Shown: positions 8,265-18,733 of the stretch, in pieces | How positions within the stretch are numbered: position 1 is the stretch's first letter | Layout: the number at the start of each line of letters is the position of its first letter | Origin: Sphingomonas faeni | GTDB taxonomy: Bacteria; Pseudomonadota; Alphaproteobacteria; Sphingomonadales; Sphingomonadaceae | Reading direction: 5' to 3' | Assembly: GCF_024273235.1 (NCBI RefSeq) | Contig: NZ_JANBVH010000020.1 | Coordinates: forward strand, 1 to 64,000 | Length of the DNA stretch: 64,000 bases | Notes under the pieces: generated by a model | Databases searched by the model: none | Told to the model about the DNA's origin: nothing | What the model saw: the letters and a program-made list of their open reading frames with translations, nothing else | Program-made: the position numbers and the translations under genes

Positions 8265-9791
8265 TCACAGCGGGATATTGTCATGCTTCTTCCACGGATT
8301 CTCTAGCGCCTTGCCGCGGAGTTTCCGCAGACCCAGCGCGATACGACGACGCGTCGAGTGGGGCTGGATCACCTCGTCGATGAAGCCCTTCGACGCGGCA
8401 ACGAACGGGTTGGCGAACCTTGCCTCGTATTCCGCGGTGCGCTCGGCGATCTCTTCCGGCGTCTTGCCGCGGAAGATGATCTCGACCGCGCCCTTGGCCC
8501 CCATCACCGCGATCTCGGCGGTCGGCCACGCATAGTTGAGGTCGCCGCGCAGATGCTTCGAGGCCATCACGTCGTAGGCGCCGCCATACGCCTTGCGCGT
8601 GATGACGGTGATCTTGGGCACGGTCGCCTCGGCATAGGCGAACAGCAGTTTGGCGCCGTGCTTGATGATGCCGTTATGCTCCTGCGCGGTGCCGGGCAGG
8701 AAGCCTGGGACGTCGACGAAGGTCACGATCGGGATCTCGAACGCGTCGCAGAAGCGCACGAACCGCGCGGCTTTCTTCGACGAATTGATGTCGAGCACGC
8801 CGGCGAGCACCATCGGCTGGTTCGCGACGAAGCCGACCGTGCGGCCCTCGATGCGGCCGAAGCCGGTGATGATGTTGGCCGCATGCGCCGGCTGCGTCTC
8901 GAAGAAATCGCCTTCGTCGACGGTCTTCCGGATCAGCTCGTGCATGTCGTAGGGCTGGTTCGCCGACGCCGGGATCAGCGTGTCGAGGCTCTCCTCGATC
9001 CGGTCCCATTCGTCCGCGGTCGGGCGTTCGGGGACACCGTCACGGTTCGACGCGGGCAGGAAGTCGAAGAAGTCGCGCGCGGCCAACAAGGCCTCGATGT
9101 CGTTCTCGAACGCGTTGTCGGCGACCGACGTCTTGGTCGTGTGCGTCACCGCGCCGCCGAGCGCCTCCTGCGTCACGACCTCGTTGGTCACCGTCTTCAC
9201 CACGTCGGGGCCGGTGACGAACATGTAGCTCGAATCCTTCACCATGAAGATGAAGTCGGTCATCGCGGGGGAGTAGACCGCGCCGCCTGCGCAGGGCCCC
9301 ATGATGAGCGAGAGCTGCGGCACGACGCCCGAGGCGAGCGCGTTGCGCTGGAATACCTCGGCATAGCCGCCGAGCGAGGCGACACCCTCCTGGATGCGCG
9401 CGCCGCCGCTGTCGTTGAGACCGATGATCGGCGCGCCGACCTTCATCGCGCTGTCCATCACCTTGCAGATTTTCTGCGCATGACGCTCGCTCAGCGACCC
9501 GCCGAAGACGGTGAAATCCTGGCTGAAGACGAAGACGAGGCGGCCGTTGATCGTGCCAGATCCGGTGACCACGCCGTCGCCGGGGATCACTTGATCCTGC
9601 ATGCCGAAATCGACGCAATTATGCTCGACATACATGTCGAGCTCCTCGAACGATCCCTCGTCCAGCAGCACGTCAAGGCGCTCCCTCGCGGTGAGCTTAC
9701 CCTTGGCGTGCTGCGCTCCGATCCGCTTGAGGCCTCCGCCGACTCTGGCGGCTTCGCGGCGGCGTTCAAGCTCTTCGATCGTCGATGACAT
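8265..9791 (-). CDS. pccB: Propionyl-CoA carboxylase beta subunit
   Basis: The 508-aa carboxyltransferase moves CO2 from PccA-biotin to propionyl-CoA. The duplicated crotonase-like fold is clear: an N-terminal acyl-CoA site ([38 protein letters not shown]) and a C-terminal biotin site ([27 protein letters not shown]). The start ATG 9791 has GGAGAG shortly upstream and matches the family N-terminus [12 protein letters not shown]; an upstream in-frame extension is not conserved-looking. It is the first gene of the operon and faces the ScfR-type regulator across a 100-bp region containing the likely operator. Confidence 0.95.
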   Translation of the reverse strand: MSSTIEELERRREAARVGGGLKRIGAQHAKGKLTARERLDVLLDEGSFEELDMYVEHNCVDFGMQDQVIPGDGVVTGSGTINGRLVFVFSQDFTVFGGSLSERHAQKICKVMDSAMKVGAPIIGLNDSGGARIQEGVASLGGYAEVFQRNALASGVVPQLSLIMGPCAGGAVYSPAMTDFIFMVKDSSYMFVTGPDVVKTVTNEVVTQEALGGAVTHTTKTSVADNAFENDIEALLAARDFFDFLPASNRDGVPERPTADEWDRIEESLDTLIPASANQPYDMHELIRKTVDEGDFFETQPAHAANIITGFGRIEGRTVGFVANQPMVLAGVLDINSSKKAARFVRFCDAFEIPIVTFVDVPGFLPGTAQEHNGIIKHGAKLLFAYAEATVPKITVITRKAYGGAYDVMASKHLRGDLNYAWPTAEIAVMGAKGAVEIIFRGKTPEEIAERTAEYEARFANPFVAASKGFIDEVIQPHSTRRRIALGLRKLRGKALENPWKKHDNIPL

Positions 9792-9834
9792 CGTCTCTCC
9801 GTCCTGCTGGTTGCCTTCACAGAGCGGGATGCGA

Positions 9835-9879
9835 TGCGCAAATGCAATGTTGCAAACTTGTCCGCGGCATGTTTGCAAA
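9835..9879. promoter_or_regulatory. Probable ScfR/PccR operator in the pccB-regulator divergent region
   Basis: Three related octamers occur in 45 bases: TGCGCAAA (9835-9842), GTTGCAAA (9849-9856) and TTTGCAAA (9872-9879). PccR-type regulators of propionate use are known to recognise TTTGCAAA repeats, and the regulator gene starts 13 nt to the right. Binding here could control both pccB and the regulator itself. The spacing of the copies is irregular, so the exact bound pair is uncertain. Confidence 0.6.
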
Positions 9880-9891
9880 CTAGGCGGAGGC

Positions 9892-11286
9892 ATGACCCTG
9901 CCCGCACGTCGCCTCTTCGTCGGACATCGCCTGCGCGACCTGCGCCGCGTTCTCGGGATCAGCCAGGCGGCGATGGCCGCGCGGATCGGGCTGTCGGTCA
10001 GCTACCTCTCGCAGATCGAGAATGGCGACCGCCCGGTGACCGAGGGCGTGCTGATCACGCTCGCGCGCGAATTTCCGGCGGATTGGGGCAGCATCGACGC
10101 GGCGGACGACACCGCGCTGCTGATCGCGACGCTGGAGGCGGTGTCGGATACCAGCGTCGAGGCGCCTGCGCTCGACGAGACCGCAGTGCGGCGTGCGGTG
10201 AAACACCAGCCTCTGTTGGCACAACGGCTGGTTGCAATGCACGACGCATATCGGCGCGCGCAGGAGCAGTTGCGCGCGCTCGACGACCGGCTGGTGGCGG
10301 GATCGGGGGCGCCGGGGTTGCTGCCGTGGGAGGACGTGCGCGACTGGTTTCACGCGGAGGGCAATTATGTCGATACGCTCGACCGGCGGGCGGAGGAGAT
10401 CGGCGAGACGCTCGGGGCGGATCGCGTCGCAGCACTTGAGGCAAGGCTCGCGGCCCGGGGAGTCTCGGTGGCGATTTCGGGAGCGTTAGCCGCGCCGCTG
10501 CGCGATTATGACGGCGCGACGTTGCGGCTAGACGGGTCGCAACCGGGGGAGACGACCTTGTTCTCGCTCGCGCATCAGGTCGCGCGGCATGAGTTCGGCG
10601 ACGTCATCGGCGGGATCGTCGCGGCGTCGGAGATGGCGTCCGAAACGGCGCGCGCGCTACTGGCCGCGGGGCTGACCAACTACGCAGCGGGGGCGATCGT
10701 TATGCCTTACACCCGCTTCCGGACGGAGGCGCGAAGCGTGCGTCACGACATCGACCGGCTGCGGCGAATTTTCGGGACGAGCTTCGAGCAGACCTGTCAC
10801 CGTCTGTCGACGTTGCAGCGACCGGGGGCGCTCGGCATCCCGTTCTTCTTCTGCCGCGTCGACATGGCGGGGAACATCACCAAGCGCCACTCCGCCACGC
10901 GGTTGCAATTCGCGCGGTTCGGCGGCGCGTGTCCGTTGTGGATCGTCCACGAGGCGGTCGCGATCCCGGACCGGATCCTTACGCAGCTGATCGAGACGAC
11001 CGACGGCATCCGCTACGTCTCGATGGCAAAGGGTCTGGTGAAGCCGTCCGAGACGTACACGCGGCCGGCGCGGCGCTACGCGGTGGCGCTGGGGTGCGAG
11101 GAGGCTAATGCGTCGGAGTTCATCTATGCGGATGCGCTCGGGACGGGCGGGATCGCGACGCCGATCGGGTCTTCGTGCCGGGTTTGCTTGCGGACGGACT
11201 GCGACCAGCGGGCGTTTCCGCCGGCGGCGAGCGGGATACGCGTCGATCCGGATCGCCGTGGCGCGGTGCCGTACGAGGTAGTTTGA
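9892..11286 (+). CDS. Short-chain fatty acyl-CoA regulator (ScfR/PccR family), XRE-type
   Basis: The 464-aa protein has an N-terminal XRE helix-turn-helix ([20 protein letters not shown] with [13 protein letters not shown]), a central IrrE/ImmA-like region that has lost the HExxH zinc motif ([10 protein letters not shown] instead), and a C-terminal ScfR domain ending in a Cys-rich block ([18 protein letters not shown]). Regulators of this family sense short-chain acyl-CoAs and control propionyl-CoA assimilation genes. Its divergent placement from pccB, with TTTGCAAA-like sites between, supports that job here. ATG 9892 was chosen as the start; the open frame upstream overlaps pccB and is not conserved-looking. 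Confidence 0.88.
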   Translation: MTLPARRLFVGHRLRDLRRVLGISQAAMAARIGLSVSYLSQIENGDRPVTEGVLITLAREFPADWGSIDAADDTALLIATLEAVSDTSVEAPALDETAVRRAVKHQPLLAQRLVAMHDAYRRAQEQLRALDDRLVAGSGAPGLLPWEDVRDWFHAEGNYVDTLDRRAEEIGETLGADRVAALEARLAARGVSVAISGALAAPLRDYDGATLRLDGSQPGETTLFSLAHQVARHEFGDVIGGIVAASEMASETARALLAAGLTNYAAGAIVMPYTRFRTEARSVRHDIDRLRRIFGTSFEQTCHRLSTLQRPGALGIPFFFCRVDMAGNITKRHSATRLQFARFGGACPLWIVHEAVAIPDRILTQLIETTDGIRYVSMAKGLVKPSETYTRPARRYAVALGCEEANASEFIYADALGTGGIATPIGSSCRVCLRTDCDQRAFPPAASGIRVDPDRRGAVPYEVV

Positions 11287-11289
11287 ATT

Positions 11290-11400
11290 CCCCCCTCCCT
11301 GGAAGGGAGGGGTCGGGGGTGGGTCGGTTTCCGCATGATCCAACCGGCGGGGCTCGAGCTGGCCTACCCACCCCCAGCCCCTCCCTTTCAGGGAGGGGAG
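11290..11400. repeat. Palindromic repeat (family A) between convergent genes
   Basis: Paired inverted arms (CCCCTCCCTGGAAGGGAGGG and counterpart) fill the gap between the stop codons of the regulator and the thioesterase gene. The hairpins could act as a transcription barrier but have no T-run. Confidence 0.8.
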
Positions 11401-11409
11401 CTAGAAGGG

Positions 11410-11820
11410 TCACTCCTTACGGAAGAAATGCTCGATCACGTTGTTCGTCAGTCGCGACGGCCGCAACGTCTCCGCGTCCAAACAGCACCAGCTCGACTTC
11501 ACCTCGGCCAGCACATCCTCGCCACGCTTGATGATCGTCTCGTAGAACGCCCGCGCCCCCTGGACTTTCTCCAGCAACACCGTCGCGATCACGTCGTCAT
11601 CGAGGAACGCCGGCTTCCGGTACGTGATCTCGTGTTTCAAGGCGACCCACAGGTGCCCGGCGACCGCCTCGGCAGGCGCGAGGCGCTGCCAATGGTCGAT
11701 CACCGCGGCCTGCACCCACTTCAGATAGTTCGCATTGTTGACATGACCCATGAAGTCGATGTCGTCCGGCTCGATGCCGATGGCGTAGCTATGGGGAATG
11801 GCTGTTGTCACGCGTGACAT
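11410..11820 (-). CDS. Acyl-CoA thioesterase, hotdog fold (YbgC/FadM type)
   Basis: A 136-aa single-hotdog-domain thioesterase expected to hydrolyse acyl-CoA. The family signature DDIDFMGHVNNANYLKW contains the catalytic Asp region and the HVNN loop, followed by HEITYRKPAFLDD. ATG 11820 gives a typical family length; an in-frame ATG at 11841 and a longer frame to 11952 exist, but neither has a good ribosome binding site. It diverges from clpB, and its extended frame would run through the clpB promoter. The physiological substrate cannot be read from the sequence. Confidence 0.82.
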   Translation of the reverse strand: MSRVTTAIPHSYAIGIEPDDIDFMGHVNNANYLKWVQAAVIDHWQRLAPAEAVAGHLWVALKHEITYRKPAFLDDDVIATVLLEKVQGARAFYETIIKRGEDVLAEVKSSWCCLDAETLRPSRLTNNVIEHFFRKE

Positions 11821-11926
11821 ATAGCATGCGAACCTGAACATAGCGATGACGGCGCGGCTTAGATACCGAGAATAAACGCTATTCCGGCGACGTCGCACAC
11901 GCCCTAGCATCCGATCAGCGCCGCCC

Positions 11927-11954
11927 CTTGTGTTGCCCAAATACAACACCATCT
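11927..11954 (+). promoter_or_regulatory. Sigma-32-like heat-shock promoter of clpB
   Basis: CTTGTG (11927-11932), a 14-nt spacer and CACCATCT (11947-11954) match the heat-shock sigma consensus CTTGAA-N13/14-CCCCATNT at most positions. It sits 37 nt before the clpB ATG, at the right distance for a short leader with AGGAA as ribosome binding site. Confidence 0.65.
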
Positions 11955-11991
11955 CTCGGCCAACACCGAATCAATTCCACAGGAATTCGTC

Positions 11992-14571
<2,580 letters not shown>

Positions 14572-14581
14572 CACAAAAAAA

Positions 14582-14607
14582 GGGCGGCTTCCGCGAGGAA
14601 GCCGCCC
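14582..14607. terminator. Bidirectional intrinsic terminator between clpB and a TonB receptor gene
   Basis: A perfect 11-bp stem (GGGCGGCTTCC with GGAAGCCGCCC, loop GCGA) is flanked by an A-run on the left and a T-rich run on the right, so it can end transcription from both convergent genes. Confidence 0.9.
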
Positions 14608-14626
14608 ACTTTTCTTAGACCGGTTC

Positions 14627-17600
14627 TTAGAAGTCGACGCGGGCGCCGACGCGGAAGAAGCGACCCAGGACGTTGGCCGTCGTCCAGGCAGGGTTGTACT
14701 GGTTGATGCTGTACCCGCCGCTCGGATCGAACGGAGGCTTGATGTCGAGGATGTTGAGCACGTTGGTGTACAGCGTGAACCGGTCGTTGACCTTGACCGT
14801 TGCGGTCATGTCGACGTTCCACGTCGCCTTCGCGTTGCAAAGTACCGGCGAACCGTCCTGATACGTTACTACCGACGAACCGATGCTGGCTTCGCAATCG
14901 CCCTTCACGCCGCTGTAGCCGTTCGAAACGTCGGTCGACGCCAGATCATACCCACCGGTGTAATAGGCCGTCGCCGAGATCGTCGCCGCACCGACTTCGA
15001 GCGTGTTCTGCCACGTGGCGCGCCACTTGGGCGAACCCGAGCACGACGTGTTGTTGCAGGGGCTGAGCGTGCCGTCATAACGCTCGACATTGCCGTCTGC
15101 GGTCTGCTTCTCGAACTTGAGCAGGTACGATGCGTCGGCCGACGTTATGAACGTCACGTTGTCGCCGATCGGGAAGCGCGCATTGGCCCCGAAATCGATA
15201 CCCGACACGCGCTGCTCGTCTGCGTTCTGGTACGACACCTCGATGAAGCCGATCTGCGGCAGTGCGGCGGGGTTGTCGTTGTCCGCCAGACCCGGCCGGA
15301 CGACCACGCCAGGCAGGTTCACGACGCCGTTGTTCTCATAATATTGCTCGAATGCGCCCGCCGAGCTCGCGGGGTTGATGATGCCCTTCACCTTGATGTT
15401 GAAGTAATCGACGGTGAAGTTGATCCGCGACGTCGGCTGGAAGATCGCGCCAAGCGTCCAGCTGGTCGACTTCTCGGGATCGAGATCCGGATTGCCGGTC
15501 GACGTGTTGCCAACCGAGAACTGGCTGGTCGCATACGCGTTGCCGCCATGCGCTGCGATGAACGCCGCCTGCGCTGGCACGCTCGGATCGAGCGAGCGCG
15601 TCACGTAGCCCGTGGTCGGAAGGCCATTGGCTTCGTTGAAGCTCGGGATACGGAAGCCCTTCGAGAAGGTACCACGCAGCGAGAACTGCTCGATCGGGGT
15701 GAATTTCGCGCCGATCTTCGGCGAGAAATTGCTCTGGCCCGACGAGTAATCGTCATAGCGGCCCGACCCGTTGATTACGAGCTGGTCGAGGACCGGTGCG
15801 TTGATTTCGAAGAACGCCGACTTCACGTTGCGGCTGCCCACCGCGCCGACCGAGTTCACGCCGTAATAGCGATCATAGGGATACGCGTCGTTCTGCGGGT
15901 TGGCGCTCGGGTTGTCGATCGACTCCTTGCGGTACGCACCGCCCACGGCGACCTGCAACGGGCCGCCGGGAAGCGTGAACAGCGACTTCGAGATCGTGCC
16001 CTGGACCTGCCAGAGCTTTGCGTTGGAGCGCGTCCGGTTCTCGGGCGAGATGTAGTTGCGGATCTCTTCCGAATTCGCGCTCGGGTTCATGAAGTTATAC
16101 GTGCCGCGAGCGATCACATCGAGCAGGCGCTGCGGGATCAGATAGTTCTTCTGGATAACGTCGAGCTGCGTGTTCGACGCCGTGAAGTCCGCATTGTAGT
16201 TCCAGTCGTCGCCGAACGAACCCTTGATCCCCGCTGCGAGGCGCAGCGCGCGCGAGTTCGTCTCGATCGTGCGCGGACGATCGTACAGGCTCAGAAGCTG
16301 CGCCCGGCCGCCGGTGGCAGCGAACGGATTGTTCGGGTTGGCGACACCGTTCGCCGCGGTGCAGCCGGTGTCGAGCATCGTGAGCGTCCCGACGCCGTTC
16401 GCGCAGACATAGGCCGGAAGGTACAGCGGGTTCAGCACGACTGCGCCTGGGGGCGTGGTCTGGTTGTTGAAGCCGAGCGGGCTCAGCTGCGTGAAGGTAT
16501 TGGTCCGGTAATAGTTGCCGGACACATAGGCCTGCGCGTTTTCACCGACATTGGCGGTAAAGCGACCGGCAAAACCATAACGCTCCTGCTGCGGCAGCAC
16601 CTGCAGGTACTGCTTGCGGAAATCCTGCTGGCAGACGACCGAGCCGGCCGTCGGGCTCTGTCCGGGCAGAACCGTCACGGGATTCAGGTCGCGGCACCCA
16701 TCGGCGGTGTTGAGAATGTTGTACCGTCCGAGCGCGGCACCCGTTGCATCGACGGGACGCACCAACGCCACCGTCGTCGACGCCAATCCAGAGAACGTCC
16801 CGTCGGCGTTGAAGAAGTTGCGAGCGCCGGCCGGCTGCTGGATGCAGCTGCCCGCGTCGTTGCAAATACGGCTGAGATCCGACGAATTGAACGGATAGCC
16901 GCGATCGCTTGCGTTCACAGCGGCGGTGTTCTGATACTCGCCATTGACGTAGAAGTTGAAGCCCTGCGTCGCGAGATCACCATAGCCCCAGGTGGCGTCG
17001 AGACGCTGTTCGGCGCCATCGCCGCGATCCGAAATGCCGGCCGAGCCATTCAGGTGAAGGCCCTCGATCTGCTTCTTCATGATCACGTTGATCACGCCAG
17101 CGACCGCGTCCGCGCCGTAGGTCGAGGAGGCCCCGTCCTTCAAGACTTCGATCCGGTCGACCAGCGCGCTCGGGATCGTGTTCATGTCGACGAAGTTGCG
17201 CTGGCCGTCGTCGGCCAGTGGATACGGCGCCATGCGCAGGCCGTCGAACAGCGTCAGCGTCGACTGCACCGACAGACCGCGCAGGGAGGCGGCGGTCGCA
17301 CCCGTCGCGAAGTTGCTGCCGGTGTTCCAGCCCTGGCTGATCGTGCCGGCGCCGTTCGAGGTCAGACGCTGCACCGCCTCGGCAGCCGTGTTGATGCCGC
17401 GCTCCTGAAGCGTCGTCGCGGTCAGCGTGGTGACGGGCGACGGGCCGGTATCGGCGCCGCGGAACAGTGAGCCCGTGACGACGATCTCATCGGCCTGTTC
17501 GGGCGTGGCGGCGACTGGCTGACGCGGCAATTCAGCCTGAGCAGGCGCCGAAGTCGGAGCGGGCGCCGGTGCGGGCGCCGGTGCGGTCTGGGCGACCGCG

Positions 17601-17698
17601 GGGCCGGCAAAGGCAACGCCTGCGCCCATCAGGGCCAACGCCTGTAGCGCCGTGCTGCCGCGCAAGCCGAGCTGCGCAAAAGTCGAAATTCTGGTCAC
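14627..17698 (-). CDS. TonB-dependent outer-membrane receptor
   Basis: A 1023-aa receptor predicted to import a ligand across the outer membrane using TonB energy. It has a signal peptide ending near GPAVAQ, an Ala-Pro linker, a TonB-box-like segment EIVVTGS, a plug domain with LKDGASSTYGADAVAGVINV, and a beta-barrel ending in Phe (VGARVDF). The size and plug resemble the large receptors abundant in sphingomonads and xanthomonads, often for carbohydrates or peptides; the ligand is unknown. GTG 17698 is the preferred start, with GAGG 9 nt upstream, and gives a normal signal peptide; an ATG 11 codons upstream is possible. Confidence 0.92.
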   Translation of the reverse strand: MTRISTFAQLGLRGSTALQALALMGAGVAFAGPAVAQTAPAPAPAPAPTSAPAQAELPRQPVAATPEQADEIVVTGSLFRGADTGPSPVTTLTATTLQERGINTAAEAVQRLTSNGAGTISQGWNTGSNFATGATAASLRGLSVQSTLTLFDGLRMAPYPLADDGQRNFVDMNTIPSALVDRIEVLKDGASSTYGADAVAGVINVIMKKQIEGLHLNGSAGISDRGDGAEQRLDATWGYGDLATQGFNFYVNGEYQNTAAVNASDRGYPFNSSDLSRICNDAGSCIQQPAGARNFFNADGTFSGLASTTVALVRPVDATGAALGRYNILNTADGCRDLNPVTVLPGQSPTAGSVVCQQDFRKQYLQVLPQQERYGFAGRFTANVGENAQAYVSGNYYRTNTFTQLSPLGFNNQTTPPGAVVLNPLYLPAYVCANGVGTLTMLDTGCTAANGVANPNNPFAATGGRAQLLSLYDRPRTIETNSRALRLAAGIKGSFGDDWNYNADFTASNTQLDVIQKNYLIPQRLLDVIARGTYNFMNPSANSEEIRNYISPENRTRSNAKLWQVQGTISKSLFTLPGGPLQVAVGGAYRKESIDNPSANPQNDAYPYDRYYGVNSVGAVGSRNVKSAFFEINAPVLDQLVINGSGRYDDYSSGQSNFSPKIGAKFTPIEQFSLRGTFSKGFRIPSFNEANGLPTTGYVTRSLDPSVPAQAAFIAAHGGNAYATSQFSVGNTSTGNPDLDPEKSTSWTLGAIFQPTSRINFTVDYFNIKVKGIINPASSAGAFEQYYENNGVVNLPGVVVRPGLADNDNPAALPQIGFIEVSYQNADEQRVSGIDFGANARFPIGDNVTFITSADASYLLKFEKQTADGNVERYDGTLSPCNNTSCSGSPKWRATWQNTLEVGAATISATAYYTGGYDLASTDVSNGYSGVKGDCEASIGSSVVTYQDGSPVLCNAKATWNVDMTATVKVNDRFTLYTNVLNILDIKPPFDPSGGYSINQYNPAWTTANVLGRFFRVGARVDF

Positions 17699-18124
17699 GT
17701 GAGCATATCCTCGCCTGAACCCTGCGGTCACTTCGCAATCCGCCGGGCAATGTCGCGCCCCCTCAATCGCATAAAAATGCGACCCCTAGGACATGAGGAT
17801 AGGATGGATATGCTGACGCATTCTGTAAAGAATTCCGCGAGTCAGGTCGTCGCTTTCGTCATTCAGTGTAATAATAAAGACACAATGACTGTCTTTCATT
17901 CTTACAAGCTACTCAAATATGGTAGCGTTCTTTGTGCAGCGCACAATGATTAGGCTTGGCCGCTGCCGCATTGCGCCGGCCATGTGGGGACGTTTCAGGG
18001 GCAGCCGATCGCCGTCGGGACGCAGCGCGGCGAAACGGCGATGACGCGATCAGAAGGGCCGACCCGCGGCTCGGCCCGACGCGGAGCGCGTTGCTATGTC
18101 GCGCCGGCTCGTTCGCGCTGCCGG
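17699..18124. other. Intergenic region without a supported gene
   Basis: The first 250 bases (to about 17950) are much richer in A and T than the surroundings and probably hold the promoter of the TonB receptor gene to the left, though no clear hexamers stand out. A 7-bp GC-rich hairpin (GGGCCGA / TCGGCCC, 18056-18077) follows. Open frames here have no recognisable similarity and run through the decayed hydroxylase, so I do not call them. Confidence 0.6.
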
Positions 18125-18345
18125 CTAATCCCCGATCTGCGTACGCAGGTCATAACCATTGGCGTCCGCCACCGGGAGGAACGCGCGCAACAGCATGCGT
18201 TCTTCCCGGTGATATGCGCGTCCCAGACATCGAAGATCAGGATCGCACGCAGCCGATCGGAGCGGTTCCACGCCTCGTGCTCGATCGTATCGTCGAACGC
18301 CCACGCCCCGCCGACGCGCCAGCTGCGCGTTTCGCCGGAACTCCT
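18125..18345 (-). pseudogene. Aspartyl/asparaginyl beta-hydroxylase remnant, truncated and frameshifted
   Basis: Read on the minus strand, this stretch encodes AWAFDDTIEHEAWNRSDRL and AILIFDVWDAHIT, the signature C-terminal core of Asp/Asn beta-hydroxylases (an Fe(II)/2-oxoglutarate oxygenase fold). Near 18207-18212 the frame breaks: one missing base shifts the continuation, EERMLLRAFLPVADANGYD, into another frame, which then ends at TAG 18125-18127. The N-terminal two thirds are absent; the remnant abuts the small gene to its right. Such hydroxylases are often found near TonB receptors in sphingomonads. It is a clear pseudogene. Confidence 0.8.
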
Positions 18346-18607
18346 ACTGAGCGCCGGGAACCGTCAGGGCGGGTAGCATGCTTCGTCCCAACGCTTGGCT
18401 GGAGCGCGCCATCTGGTCCCACTCGGTCTTGCTCATGCAGACCTTTCGCCGCGCGATGTTCGATCCAACTTGCGCATAGCGACGACAGATCGGCTTTGGC
18501 TCGTCTTTAGCCGCTTGTGCTGCCGGTTCATTGGCCGAGGCGTTAATTTGGAGCGCTGGCGGCGCGCCGGCCACGGTCAACGCCAACAGGATAATGCCGA
18601 TCGTCAT
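18344..18607 (-). CDS. Small secreted hypothetical protein
   Basis: An 87-aa protein beginning MTIGIILLALTVAGAPPALQ, a typical signal peptide. The mature part holds two Cys in a pattern PICRRYAQVGSN...KVCMSKTEWDQM, which I associate from memory with small uncharacterised secreted proteins of sphingomonads. ATG 18607 was chosen over an upstream in-frame ATG (18637) because it puts the hydrophobic segment at the N-terminus. It lies between the hydroxylase remnant and the second TonB receptor. Function unknown. Confidence 0.65.
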   Translation of the reverse strand: MTIGIILLALTVAGAPPALQINASANEPAAQAAKDEPKPICRRYAQVGSNIARRKVCMSKTEWDQMARSSQALGRSMLPALTVPGAQ

Positions 18608-18675
18608 CGCTATTCCTTCGATTACGCCATCTGACATCGAAGACTATCAACGCCGATCGCTACGCTCAAACAAAA

Positions 18676-18702
18676 ACGGAGGCGGGACTGGCCCACCTCC
18701 GT
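18676..18702 (-). terminator. Intrinsic terminator after the second TonB receptor gene
   Basis: On the minus strand an 11-bp stem with one mismatch (ACGGAGGTGGG / CCCGCCTCCGT, 5-nt loop) is followed by TTTTTG. It lies about 30 bp past the receptor's stop codon. Confidence 0.82.
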
Positions 18703-18733
18703 CATATAGTTGGTTAGTCAGATCCGCCTCAGA

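Noticed and set aside
18056..18077. GC hairpin as terminator or riboswitch
   Set aside because: No T-run follows and no convincing gene ends or starts beside it; it is only a short palindrome in GC-rich DNA.
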